From positions 42,934,901 to 42,998,900 of the forward strand of contig CM055096.1 in NCBI GenBank assembly GCA_029204225.1: 64,000 nucleotides of DNA, in the 5' to 3' direction. Position numbers and translations under genes: made by a program. Under the pieces are notes generated by a model. That model was not told the origin of the DNA. It saw nothing but the letters and a program-made list of their open reading frames with translations, and made no database searches. The stretch comes from Diphasiastrum complanatum (Eukaryota; Streptophyta; Lycopodiopsida; Lycopodiales; Lycopodiaceae). Below are positions 47,884 to 58,594 of the stretch, piece after piece. The stretch's first letter is position 1. Every line of letters starts with the position of its first letter.

Positions 47884-48552
47884 ATGGCAATCTCAATTGG
47901 AGTCATGTTGGAAGCAGACTTACCTCAAGTAACTATTCATTGTGGAAAGTGAGGATGAAATCACTTCTTGAGATGAATGATGTTTTGGATATTGTTGTAG
48001 GTTTGGAGGAGAGATCAGCAATACAACAAGATCAAGTGAGGTATGATAAGAGAGCCAAGAAGGCTCTACACATGATAAAGATGAATGTTACCAATGAGCT
48101 TCTCAAGAAAGTTGGTAATTGCAAATCATCTTTGGAAGTTTGGGATTCATTGAAGAAACTTTATGAATCCAAGTCTACTTCTAGAGTGTTGACTCTAAGA
48201 AGGCAAATATTTTTTTGTTTGCAAAAGAAATGAGGAAAGTCCAAGTATTTTTGTTTTGAGGATGAAAGCATAGAATGATGAATTGGCTTGCATTGATGAA
48301 AGCATTAAGGAAGGAGAGCTTGCTCAAGTGATTCTTAATGACTTGTTGGATGCTCATGCTAACATTGTTCAAAGTATTGCTATTCAAAAGACTTTGCCAA
48401 GTCTGATGGATCTTCAAGAGATCTTGATCAATGAAGAATATAGGCTTCAAGCAAGAGGTGGATCCACATCGACACTTCAAGAGGATGTTATGTTCACAAA
48501 GGGCAAATTCAAGGGCAAAACCAAAAGTAAGTGGTCTAAAGGGCAAGATCAA
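47884..48552 (+). pseudogene. Copia gag, unit C
   Basis: LTSSNYSLWKVRMKSLLEMN, ALHMIKMNVTNELLKKVG, SLEVWDSLKKLYESK, TLRRQIFFCLQKK and a stop. A shift then gives ACIDESIKEGELAQVILNDL, MDLQEILINEEYRLQARGG and KGKTKSKWSKGQDQ. The start codon is disturbed (an insertion relative to unit B at the N-terminus). The zinc knuckle and everything after are replaced by the sequence from 48553. Confidence 0.8.
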
Positions 48553-49263
48553 TGTTGGAGGGTTTGCGGAGCCCAAGGCAACCCTAACCCTAGCTAATAA
48601 GTGAGAGGAATTTGGCACCCTACGTGTGTAAGTTCAACTCGATGATCACATAGTTATTTGATAATTAGAAAGTCAATAAATGGGCTTTAGACCTTTTTGT
48701 GAGACTTATAACGTCGCAGGTCAAGTTAGTGAATAAAGTTGGGGTTCCCACCAAAATTCAAATTTAAATTCCTTCCCTCCAATTTTGAATGGGTTTCCAT
48801 TCTAGTTTGAATAGAGGTAGAAATGGACCAATAGGATTTGGAGGCTAGGGTCCTCCTCTCTACTATAAATAGGGGCAAGCTTGAGTTTGCTACACATGTT
48901 CTCTCTTCATTTCAATACAAGGAGATTGGTTCTCTCAGATGGATTTGTGAATGTCCTTGCTCTCTCTCACTTTTTCTCCATCTCTCATGCTTTTATTGTG
49001 TTTGCTAATTGTTGGATCTGAATGTTATTGGTATTGCCATTTCTTATACTTTTTGTGAGAGAGAAAGAGTAAGCTATCTTCATTGTGAATCATAGTGTTA
49101 ATGGTTGTAGTGTTAATGCTTAGGGTTAATGGATGTTAGAGTTAAATGTGGATCTTCCATTCATGCTGAAATATGAGATATGCTATCGCTCTCATGGGAA
49201 CGAACCTATGCGTGACAACTAACTTCATCTCCTTGATACTCAGGTTATACCCTAAACCTAACA
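48553..49263 (+). mobile_element. Candidate solo LTR
   Basis: It starts TGTTGGAGGG exactly where copia gag similarity ends and finishes CTAAACCTAACA. A strong TATA box CTATAAATAGGGG lies at about 48871, followed by a pyrimidine-rich start region, as in an LTR promoter. The ends have short inverted TGTT...AACA. The 5-bp flanks (ATCAA and TTCAT) do not match, so no target duplication supports it. Confidence 0.4.
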
Positions 49264-49480
49264 TTCATTAATGGCTTTTAGCAAGTGACTATTTTAGAAA
49301 TAATCATTTTTTAAATGATTTTTTTATTATTTTTATAAAAATAGTATATATTGGGAACCAAATATAGGAACTGATGGTTTTTATAGAAACCCGGTCCGAA
49401 TCTATTTTTGAAAATCAAGAAAGCCAACAACGTATAGTAAAGAAACTAGCGAGAACTAAAAGAGCGAGGCTAGCCATGTA
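49264..49480. other. Short AT-rich spacer
   Basis: No feature seen; it may already be part of the CACTA element. Confidence 0.4.
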
Positions 49481-50240
49481 ATGATGCATGTAGGCATGCT
49501 TCGCATATCTAGGCATAATAATTTACTCTCTTCTCAACTTGATTATTGTGGGACAATCAATGACATCCTCAAAGTTGGATTTAGGCAATTTAGCTTTTTC
49601 ATATTTGATGTCAAATGGTTCAAAGTTGTTTGCAAGGGTTTCAATGCAACTGTCTGGAAAGATGAGAGTGGCTATTTTGCCATTGACTTCACCAAGCTTT
49701 GGACAGATCAAAGCGACACATTTGTTTTTCCGCAACAATGTGAGTAGGTACATTTCTTCTATGTTTTCAAGATGTCTATGCTCCTTTGTTGTCAATCAAT
49801 CAATTTTTAGTGTACTACAAAAAATGTATATTGTGTATAGTAATACGCAAGCAACTATAACATAGCTATGGATACTAACTACGAGTCAACGTTTATGGTA
49901 ACATCGATCAATTGCAGGTGGTCTTTCACCCCAATCGTTCAGATCTCAAATGGTGGTACGTGATTCAAGTCGCTTCTCAAAGTAAAAGAATTTTTTGAAG
50001 ATAGAGATGTCGTGGAGGACATGGCACTGCCAACTGATCCACCTCATGAACAAGATTGTGATGATGGATTCAATGACACAATTTCGGAGGATGATCATGT
50101 GCAAGCTTCACAAGCTAATGATGACGTTGAGTGTGATGCATCATTGTCGGATGGTTCGATGACACACAATACACTTTCACGATCTCACTCATCGTCACCG
50201 TCGCCATTAGCTTTTGAAGATCAGCTTATTAATGATGAAG
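49481..50240 (+). pseudogene. CACTA transposase C-terminal (DUF4216-like) exons
   Basis: DYCGTINDILKVGFRQFSFF, then FDVKWFKVV, GYFAIDFTKLW and DTFVFPQQCE, are followed after an intron-like gap by VVFHPNRSDLKWWYVIQVAS. This matches the Y-G-x-L..I..L.Y.....LFKCDWFD........VN...........FV.A.QA.QVFYV.DP....W.VV pattern of DUF4216 in plant CACTA proteins. A GTGAGT donor is at 49739 and a TTGCAG acceptor at 49912-49917, but they do not restore frame, and an extra T near 49995 shifts the next part. The acidic Ser/Asp tail (50012-50280) follows. Confidence 0.65.
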
Positions 50241-50280
50241 CTATAGGAGACTATGGGCTCGTTGGGATGCATGGAGTTCA

Positions 50281-50993
50281 GGTAGGTTGTCCGCATCATC
50301 TCGTTATAAGAAAAGTGAGGTGTAGCGGTCTTTGGTTGAATGATTGGAAGGGGAGAGGTCTGGCCAACAGAGATCCAGTTCCCACAACCCTCCGACTGAG
50401 TGTTCCCCCCTTCCATGAGGGTCTATTTGGCGGGAGTCCCTGCCCCCGTGCACTCTAATGTCAGTGCCTCTTCCTAACATTCCGGTCGATCGTAGGAGGA
50501 GTCACCTCAGTGACGACTCTTGTTGTGGCGGTGACACCGATCATGTAGTGCTTCATGCGGCCTCGAGTCCACCACATATATCTAGCAGGCCTCGTCGTAG
50601 GTCTTCCTTACTTCGAGAAACCGTGTGATACTTTGACTCCTGCATTTGTCACACTTGATTATCCCGACACCCCCACAATCTATCCTCACATTTTTCCTTC
50701 TTCGGTACCCACACCCCCTATGGGGTCTCCATGGCACCGTGATCCCTCTTGCCAAGCCACTCCACCCATTTTTTCTCCCATTCAAACCCTTGTTGGTTAC
50801 ACTCCCGCTCAAACTTCTTTCCAACCTTCTCCTCTTCATACCCCTCCCCACTCTTCTCGTGATCGTCTTCAAACTCCTCTCCAAATCATTCACGTTGTAG
50901 TCAACTCCCCCACTCCTCTTGACACTCCCTTTGCCACCTCTCTGTCAGTTGAGGTCTTCCCATCCTATGACATAGATGCGGAGAAGCACAGAG
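50281..50993 (+). pseudogene. Proline-rich continuation of the CACTA gene
   Basis: An open frame 50555-51184 has RPRVHHIYLAGLVVGLPYF and a Pro/Thr/Ser-rich run (SSVPTPPMGSPWH) ending SYDIDAEKHR where the copia LTR begins. It may be a CACTA exon or a captured gene; I cannot decide. Confidence 0.3.
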
Positions 50994-51927
50994 TGAAGAA
51001 ACAAAACATTTCTATTACCAAAGCTTTGCTAGCTTTCAGCCCTCGCTCTGACGAAAAAGTTTGTGAACACGAAATTCAAAAGACACAAAGCAAAAATGTT
51101 CGCGAACACCCCGACGAGAAGACACGAACACGAAAGATTCATGAAAGAGATTTTTTCACGGTACAGCAAGAGAAAGTCAAATGACGTGAAAGTCAAAAGA
51201 CACGAGGCGACACGAAAATCGTCGCGACATCCTTTTCTGCCCTCACGCTCCAAAAAGGACTGGCAATATCATGCAAGTACCCAGAAGTTCAGATATCTAG
51301 TCTGATAGCATGACGTCAGCAGATACACTCTAGGTCGTGGCTAATTTGCCACTCTTGTGATTCATGATTAGTTGTAGATGTTTAATCACTCTAATCTAGA
51401 AGTTACATGATGCGACTATATACTTTCTGGATGATACTTGATAGACACATGAAGAAGTCTAATGCTAGTAAGCAAGAAGATGAAAAAAATATAGAATACG
51501 AGTCTGCTTGCGTGCGAGACAATTTTCTACATAGGATCTGTAGATCCACAAGTCCACTAGTAAGCGAGACATTACTTGTGGGAGAACTGTATTTCTCTCA
51601 CGGCAACACATTACGTGGATTTGCATGCAGTGCTTAAAAAATCAGAAGAATCAATAGATGATTTTGTAGCCGTTGTGCACATATCACTCTTATCATGTCT
51701 GATCTTGAATGCAAATTAGTCTGCTGTTATTCGTGTATCTGATTCACTTGTTCATTTTTTTTATTTTGCACCTTGGTTCGAATTTTGTTGAATGTTGTGT
51801 TAATCTCAAACGTAGATAAACAATGCCCGTCTACTTTCTAGAGGACAGTAGGAATGATACAGCTGGCAATGGCTAGCAATCATATCTGAAATCCATCCGA
51901 ATTGTTTGCTTTCATGTTTGTTTCGCA
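50994..51927 (+). repeat. 5' LTR of element 5
   Basis: It ends TTTCGCA, four bases before the primer-binding site. It includes GTTCGCGAACACC and GTCGCGACATCC palindromic motifs, similar in type to those in element 4 LTRs. Confidence 0.72.
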
Positions 51928-51931
51928 TAAG

Positions 51932-51944
51932 TGGTATCAGAGCC
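51932..51944 (+). promoter_or_regulatory. Primer-binding site of element 5
   Basis: TGGTATCAGAGCC, complementary to the initiator tRNA-Met 3' end. Confidence 0.88.
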
Positions 51945-52042
51945 TACCTTGTCATAGTTTGACATAGCCAAGAAGCTATCAGATCCAGGAGGCCAAGCAT
52001 TCAAACAAACAACCATCAACAAGAGAACACACTTCAGAAGCA

Positions 52043-54031
52043 ATGGCTTCAATCAGCAACATACAAAGCAAGAACTGTACAGTTCTAGATTCTTCAAAAT
52101 CTAACTTTCTAGCCTGGAAAGTTATGACATCATTGATTCTCAAGGGTGAAGGTTTATTTCCCTGGGTGGATGGCACAGAGGAGATGCCTACGACATCAGG
52201 CAAAGAGCTATGCTAGTGGAGGGAGAAAAATGACAAGGCAGTAGCCTTGCTATCATCTTCCATCAAAGATAGTCTCACACTTGACCTGGCTACACTCTCC
52301 AAAGCTAAGGAGATGTGGGATGCACTGCTCACGAGATTTCAAACGAAATCAAGAAGTCAAATAATGATGCTGGAAGATCAACTAACAAATCTATAGTGGT
52401 ATGGGAACGACCTCACTTCTTTTGTAAGGAAGATGAAGGACTTATTTCTATCACTACATAACTCTAGAGTACAGAATGCAGTGTTAGATGAGAAGCATCT
52501 AACTTACATGTTGAGAGCCTTACCTAGATCTTTCCAAACAACCAGAACCCTGCTCGTGAAAGATCCTACAATGACTCTCGAAAAGGCGATTGTCGAGATT
52601 CGAGAGGAAGTCGAGGCCAAAGAACACCTTGATCACAAGGATGATTCTAACCAGGCCCTCTACGTCAACAAAGAAAAATCCAAGAAACAATTTAAGCCTA
52701 AGAGGGAGTCAAATCAAAGGCAGGATTGTGATCAGCAAGTAGAGGGGACCAACAAAGGCAACTGGAAGAGCAAATAGAAATCGAAACATCAAGGTGGAGA
52801 AAAGAAGACTTGTGTGAGATGCAGAAGAGATGGGCACACAATTGACGCATGCTGGCTCAATCCAAAAATTGAGTGTATCCACTGCCATAAGAAGGGTCAT
52901 GCAGCCTTGGATTGTCGCCTGAACCCGAGGAACAAATCAGCACAGAACAGACAAGAAAATAGCAACAGTTCATCATATGTTGAGGAGCCTAAGAGCTCAA
53001 AAATGGGCAAAGAGAGATCGAACAGAAATTGTTCGACCACCTATATTTGTGAAGACATGTGTGCAGCGTCAACATCTGACACACATGAGGTGATCCTAGA
53101 TTCAGGAGCCACCTCACACTTTGTGACATCAAGACGAATTATGTCTGATTTCAAAAGGGCGGATCCTTCAAGATTTATTGTTCTTGGAGATGGATCCAAA
53201 CATCAAGTGAACGGTATTTGCTCACCGTGGCTCAACACCAATGGCAGAGATAGATGGCTAGAAGACATTCTATTCGTGCCTACACTACAGCAAGACTTGC
53301 TTTCTATGGCAAGAATAGCAGATATAGGTATGCGTGTGATATTTTCTAACGAAGCATGCAATGTGATTGATGCCAGTACCAGTACCCTGATCACTCAAGG
53401 TAGAAGGAAAGGTAATCTCTATTACCTGAAGGTATGCCTGTCTGCAGATGAAGTGCATCAGACTCATGATGATTTGTTAGACACTCTGTGGCACAGAAGA
53501 CTATGCCACATGAACTCAGTGGCACTTTACCAAGGAAGCCATCATGGAGCAATAACACGGGTCAACATCTCGAATGCAACCAGTTCGACCACTTGTGATG
53601 CATGTCTGAAGGGTAAGATGTCACACACTCCATTTGTTAAAGACTCCTACAGAACGAACAAGATTCTGATGTTAGTGCATTCTAACATTTGTGGGCCTTT
53701 CAACGCGATCTCAGTAGGAGGATCAAAATATTACATAACACTCATTGATGATTATAGTAAATTTTTCAGAGTGTACTTTATTCAGAATAAATCTGAAGCA
53801 CTTGATAAATTCATAGAATATGTGAATTGGGCTGAGAGATGCACAAGCAACAAAGTGAAGCAAATCAGGACAGATCGAGGTGGAAAATACATCTTGAATC
53901 GCTTCACTGACTTTTGCAATGATCGTGGCATCATTCACAGAAGGACTGCAGCCTACACACCGCAGCACAACGGCGTTGTAGAGAGGAAGAATAGGACCTT
54001 GATGGAAGCTGCCAGATGCATGATGGCCTAA
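52043..54031 (+). pseudogene. Element 5 gag, protease and integrase
   Basis: One frame from ATG 52043 to a TAA at 54029, broken only by TAG codons near 52214, 52394 and 52775. Gag: MASISNIQSKN, FLAWKVMTSLILKGEG, EMWDALLTRFQTKSRSQ. Two zinc knuckles: CVRCRRDGHTIDAC and CIHCHKKGHAALDC. Protease: EVILDSGATSHFV. Pre-integrase: LWHRRLCHMNSVALY with CDACLKGK. The integrase core has TDRGGKY and NGVVERKNRT, but the first catalytic Asp is Asn (VHSNICGPF instead of HSD). After 54031 integrase continues in another frame (VATAAYIQNRT, WGRKPNLSH, IFGCVTYAHISDKL). Confidence 0.92.
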
Positions 54032-54939
54032 TCAAAGGCTCCAAGGGTACTGTGGCTGAAGCAGTGGCTACAGCTGCATACATCCAGAACAGGACATGTA
54101 AGTCTAGTGTCCCTCACATGACACACGAGTTATGATGGGGTAGAAAGCCCAACCTGTCTCACATCAAAATTTTTGGCTGTGTAACTTATGCACATATTTC
54201 TGATAAGCTTCGAAAAAAGCTTGATGAGAAAGCTGAACAAGGATTTCTGGTAGGTTATGACAACAATTTGTCATACTATAGAGTCTACATGCCAGACACG
54301 AACACTATGAAAACAGTGAGAGATGTCAGATTTAATGAGAGCAGGACTATGGCCAATGACGATCATGTCAGCTATGAGGTTTTGGAGAGACAGTACTATG
54401 ATTTGCCACCAGTGATAGAGGGAGCAGAAGACGAACACGAAAACGAAGATTTTCGAGTCACTTCACATTCAAGTGATGAATCAGAAGACGAAAGATTCGA
54501 GAGGCAGCCTACTGCTACAGTTCCTGTAAATCAGTATGGTTCCGGACCAAGACTAAGGATTTCCTAGAAGGTCGACAAGACCACAAAGAGCGCCAACAAG
54601 ATACGTGCCAGGCAGCTCTGCTTCTACATCAGAAGAGTTCTGTGGATTCAGTGGCAAACCACATATTTTCGAGGAAGCGATTGAATGTCTAGAGATGGAA
54701 AAATGGATCCAAGCCATGAACGAAGAGATGGAATCCATGAGGAAGAACTAGGTATGGAGCCATTACCACATAAGCGCAAGACTGTCAAATGTTTCAAGCT
54801 CAAGTATGGACCGGATGGGAATGTCTCGAAATACAAGGCAAGACTGGTAGCAAAGGGATTTTCTCAGAGATATGGTATTGATTATTCTGAGACCTTCTCT
54901 CTTGTCGTCAAACATTCGTCCCTATGTCTGTTATTTGCA
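54032..54939 (+). pseudogene. Element 5 integrase C-terminus and RT start
   Basis: AVATAAYIQNRTCKSSVPHM continues integrase. FLVGYDNNLSYYRVYMP and VRDVRFNES form the copia integrase C-terminal GKGY-like part. An acidic linker ends at a TAG near 54567. RT then starts in a shifted frame: [39 protein letters not shown]. It is cut off at [11 protein letters not shown] by gypsy sequence. Confidence 0.85.
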
Positions 54940-55520
54940 TATCACAAAGAGGGTTAATTAGATCTTGGAAGACATGCTTCGTGCATATGTTAGTGGTATG
55001 CAAATAGACTGGGTAAAGTAGTTACCTTTAGTAGAGTTTGTGTATAATGAGAAGAGACATGTGTCCATAGGATTGAGCCCTTTTGAGCTCAACTATGGTT
55101 GTAGACCAACTAGCTCAACCACCATAGGAATTTTGCAAAAGGTGACTAGAGTTGTGGAGTATTCAACCGAGATGCAATAGAGGTTAGAGATGACATGAGC
55201 TAACTTCTCTAAGGCAGTATTTGAAATAGGAGATTGGGTATATTTACTAGTCCCTTCCAAGTCGAAGGTGCTACGCATAGGAAAGTGTGGCAAGATATCT
55301 CCTAGGTATTGTGGAATATGACTAATCGTTAAAAAAGTTAATCAGGTAGCTTACAAGCTACGACTACCCTTGGGATGCAAGGTGCATCCAGCGTTTCATG
55401 TTAGCAAACTCAAATGATTTTCTGCATGATGGTGATAACCTTGTAGAAGGTCTCGTGTCTCAAGAAGAGAAAGACACTATAGATTATGGGCTAGAGAAAG
55501 CTCTTGATTGGAGGGAGTGA
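54940..55520 (+). pseudogene. Gypsy integrase fragment inserted in element 5 RT
   Basis: TKRVN-stop-ILEDMLRAYVSGMQ, LVEFVYNEKRHVSIGLSPFE and YGCRPTSSTTIG, then VYLLVPSKSKVL, KISPRYCG, VKKVNQVAYKLRLPLGCKVH, PAFHVSKLK and LEKALDWRE. This is the integrase C-terminal region of a Ty3/gypsy element, related to but different from elements 1 and 2. It sits between copia RT segments [11 protein letters not shown] and LDLFAYDLKIH with no LTR, so it is a piece of DNA moved by other means or by template switching. Confidence 0.82.
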
Positions 55521-56760
55521 CGATTTTGGATTTGTTTGCTTATGACCTCAAGATCCACATTGTGGATGAGAAGACAGCCTTCTTGCATGGTGAGTTAGAT
55601 GAGGAGGTCTACATGGATCAACTGCCAGGATATGTCTCAAATTTGCTTGCTGATTATGCATGCAGAATGCATAGAAGTATCTATGGTCTGAAATAGTCAG
55701 CTTGACAATAGTACAAAAAGAAGGATCAAGCCCTGAAATCATTAGGATTCAAGCCACTGATGGTTGATTTCAGTGTGTATGTCAGAGTTACAGATGGGTA
55801 GATCATTATTGTGGTTGTATATGTGGATGACACTCTGATACTTTGCAAGAGTGAAAAACTGATTGCTGAAGTGAAGGAGGACATCTCGAAACATTTTGAG
55901 ATTGTGGATTTGGGAGAAGCCAGTTGTTAGCTCGGCTTGCAAATTGAAAGGGACTATGAGGGAGGTAAGCTATACCTTCACCAGTCCAGATACACCCAGA
56001 AAATACTAAAGGATTTTGGGATGCTGAATTGCAAAGGAGTGAATATTCCAATGCTCGCAGAAACGGTGCTGACAAACGATGATTGTCCAAGGACTGGAGA
56101 AGAGAGAGAACAAATGCAACTCACACCTTACAAGAAACTAATAGGTTCACTGATGTACCTTGTAGACAACACACGCCCCTGCTTATGTAGTGTTCAAAAT
56201 GAGCCAATTCTGCACGAATCCAGGCTCGACACATTAGAATATTGCAGCATAGATTTTGCAATATCTTCAATTAACGAGGGATTATGGCTTGTGTTATTGT
56301 CGTGATGCAAATTTCAAGATGCTTTCCTACAGTGATTCTAGATGGGCATCCCTCAAGGACAATTGTAAAAGCGTCTTAGGAGGATGCACCATCACGTCAG
56401 GAGCGACAATTCTCTAGGTTAACAAGAAGCAGACCATTGTGGCTCAGTCATCCTGCAAAGCAGAGTACGTTGTAACAGCAAAGTTGACCAACGAGATAAT
56501 GTGGCTCAGGCAGTTTCTGAACGAATTGGACGAAACAAGGAATGAGTCTCTGGTTTGCCAGATGGATAATACATCGGCAATACATCTGACGAAAGATCCT
56601 GTGTTTCACTCAAGGACGAAACACATCGCGGTCAAGTACCACTTGATCAAGGATCCGAATCAAAAGAAGATACTACAGACCACCTTCATCGGAACGAAAG
56701 ACATGGTTGATGACATTTTCACAAAAGCCCTAGACAAATGACTTTTTGAGAGACAGAGGA
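55521..56760 (+). pseudogene. Element 5 RT and RNase H, second part
   Basis: LDLFAYDLKIHIVDEKTAFL, HGELDEEVYMDQLPGYV and RMHRSIYGLK resume copia RT; the catalytic VVYVDDTLIL is present. YEGGKLYLHQSRYTQKIL, LTPYKKLIGSLMYL follow. RNase H: SSCKAEYVVTAK, MWLRQFLNEL, MDNTSAIHLTKDPVFHSR, KHIAVKYHLIKD, DMVDDIFTKALDK. Several stops and shifts (near 55697, 55800, 56300-56440). It is followed by the 3' LTR. Confidence 0.9.
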
Positions 56761-56802
56761 GGAGTCTTGGAGTCGTCAAGCTATCATGCTTTGAGAGAGA
56801 GC

Positions 56803-57730
56803 TAAAGAAACAAAACGTTCCTATTACCAGAGCTTTGCTAGCTTTCAGCCCTTGCTCTGACAAAAAAGTTCGTGAACACGAAACTCAAAAGACACGAAGC
56901 AAAAATGTTCGAGAACACCCTAACGAGAAGACACGAATGCGAAAGATTCGCGAAAGAAAATTTTTCGCGGTACAATAGGAGAAAGTCAGATGATGCGAAA
57001 GTCAAAAGACACGAGGCGACACAAAAATTGTCGCGACATCCTTTTCTGCCCTCATGCTCCAAAAATGACTGGCAAGATCATGCAAGTACCCAGAAGTACA
57101 AATATCTGATCTGATAGCATGACGTTAGCAGATATACTCTAGGTCATGGCTAACTCTTGTGATTCATGATTAGTTGTAGATGTTTAACCACTCTAATCTA
57201 GAAGTTACACGACGCGACTATATACTTTCTAGATGATACTTGATAGACACATGAATAAGTCTAATGCTAGTAAGCAAGAAGACGAAAAAAATACAGAATA
57301 CGAGTCTGCCTATGTGCGAGACAATTTTCTGCATAGGATATGTATATCCACAAGTCCGCTAGTAAGCGAGACATTACTCGTGAAAGAACTGTATTTCTCT
57401 CATGCCAATGCACTACATGAATTTGCATGTAGTGCTTGAAAAGGCAAAAGAATCAATAGATGATTTTGTAGCCGTTGCGGCACATATCACTCTTATCATG
57501 TCTAATCTTGAATGCAAATTAGTCTGCTGTTATTCGTGTGTCTGATTCACTTGTTCATTTTTTTGATTTCGCACCTTGGTTTGAATTTTGTTGAATGTTG
57601 TGTTAATCTCAAACGTAGATCAGCAGTGCCTGTCTACTTTCTGGAGGACTGTAGGAATGATACAGATGGCAGTGTCCAGCAATCATATTTGAAATCCATC
57701 TGAATCGTTTGCTTTTGCGTTTTATTTGCA
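56803..57730 (+). repeat. 3' LTR of element 5
   Basis: About 928 bp, direct copy of the 5' LTR with scattered substitutions and small indels. It begins after a purine-rich GAGAGAGAGC tract and ends TTTGCA. Confidence 0.72.
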
Positions 57731-57732
57731 TC

Positions 57733-58594
57733 ACATAGTGGAGGATGACTGAGGTGGTCGCGATAGTCGCGTCATCACTCGCATGAGGCAACTCAGCATG
57801 TGGTCTTCAACAGGGATATTTTCAAGGAGTGGTGCAAACAAAGTGATGAGGAAAAGAATTATGTCATTGACTAGTTGTATAGAGAATTTCTAGTCCCCTC
57901 CCCTGATCTGGAATTCGACCGAATATGAATGGGATGACGCGTGGGAAGCGTGACGAGCCACCGCAAATTAGATATTTGAGATGTGATGAGAGCTGGCAAA
58001 TCTAGGCCATACAATGTGCACAAGGACGATTGGAAATTTGTAAAGAAAAAATTCCGAGAAGATCCAAATCATTTCAAGCAACAAAGAGAGGCAGCTAAGA
58101 AGCGAATGGAGACGGCAGGGCCCTCGCACTTGGGCAGTAATGGCCAAGGTTCTTTTCATGGCCATTTCGTAAGTCTTCCCACCCATAAGTTGAACTTGTT
58201 TTGGTCATAATTCATATTTTATTTGTGGATTTGTTTAAATTGAATTACAATCATCGATTTGTCAGTTCATGCCAAAATCTGCCGTAAAGCGGTCTCCCAC
58301 AAAAGAGAAGTACAAGTATGCATATTCCAACAACTTGCAATCATTACTCAAATTATTGGAGAGACAAGGAGTGAGAATTGACTGGGATGGATATTCTGAG
58401 GTATGTATTATGGTTTTAGCATATATTTTGACTTCACCACATTCATTCGGCCGGACACTCTAACAACATCACTTACAAAATTTACACATCTTCGTTGCAT
58501 GCAGGTATCGCAGTCCCAGTCTCATGCATCACAATCACATGAGTCTGATGAGCATGGCCATGACGGGGACGATTTAGGTGGATCTAGTAATTAG
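57733..58594 (+). pseudogene. Downstream exons of the CACTA element
   Basis: Reads VFNRDIFKEWCKQSDEEKNY near 57810, then MRAGKSRPYNVHKDDWKFVK, a basic helix (FKQQREAAKKRMETAG) and GPSHLGSNGQGSFHGHF ending at a GTAAGT donor near 58170. A TCAG acceptor near 58264 precedes MPKSAVKRSPTKEKYKYAYS and LLERQGVRIDWDGYSE. The final part reads SQSQSHASQSHESDEHGHDG and TAG. The basic stretch followed by GP/GS and F resembles the plant Transposase_24 type often carried by CACTA elements, but the match is loose. Confidence 0.4.

Larger units (their letters stand above)
46600..48552 (+). mobile_element. Copia unit C: full LTR, primer site and gag
   Basis: LTR C is 46600-47233 (634 bp). Its ends TGTGAAAGATT and AATCTTTCACA are perfect 11-bp inverted repeats. 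It has a TATAAAAG box near 46857 and a primer-binding site TGGTATCAGAGC at 47234-47245. The leader carries a small displaced fragment near 47340-47365 (ATAAAGATGAATGTTACCAATGAACTT) identical in type to gag sequence. Gag follows and stops at 48552 against an LTR-like sequence. Confidence 0.8.
50994..57730 (+). mobile_element. Element 5: Ty1/copia element inside the CACTA element
   Basis: Direct repeats of about 930 bp (50994-51927 and 56803-57730) share AGAAACAAAAC, TTTGCTAGCTTTCAGCCC, a TTCGCGAA-type region and TGAAATCCATC(C/T)GAAT. A perfect primer-binding site TGGTATCAGAGCC starts at 51932. The polyprotein order gag-protease-integrase-RT-RNase H is complete but interrupted by nonsense codons, shifts and a gypsy insertion. 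No clean target duplication is visible, because the LTR edges are not certain to the base. Confidence 0.82.

Noticed and set aside
48553-49263. Host gene promoter because of the strong TATA box
   Set aside because: TG...CA ends and the abrupt break in copia gag at 48552 fit an LTR better, and no coding sequence follows.
53203-53968. Minus-strand open frames in element 5
   Set aside because: Shadows of the plus-strand protease and integrase frame.
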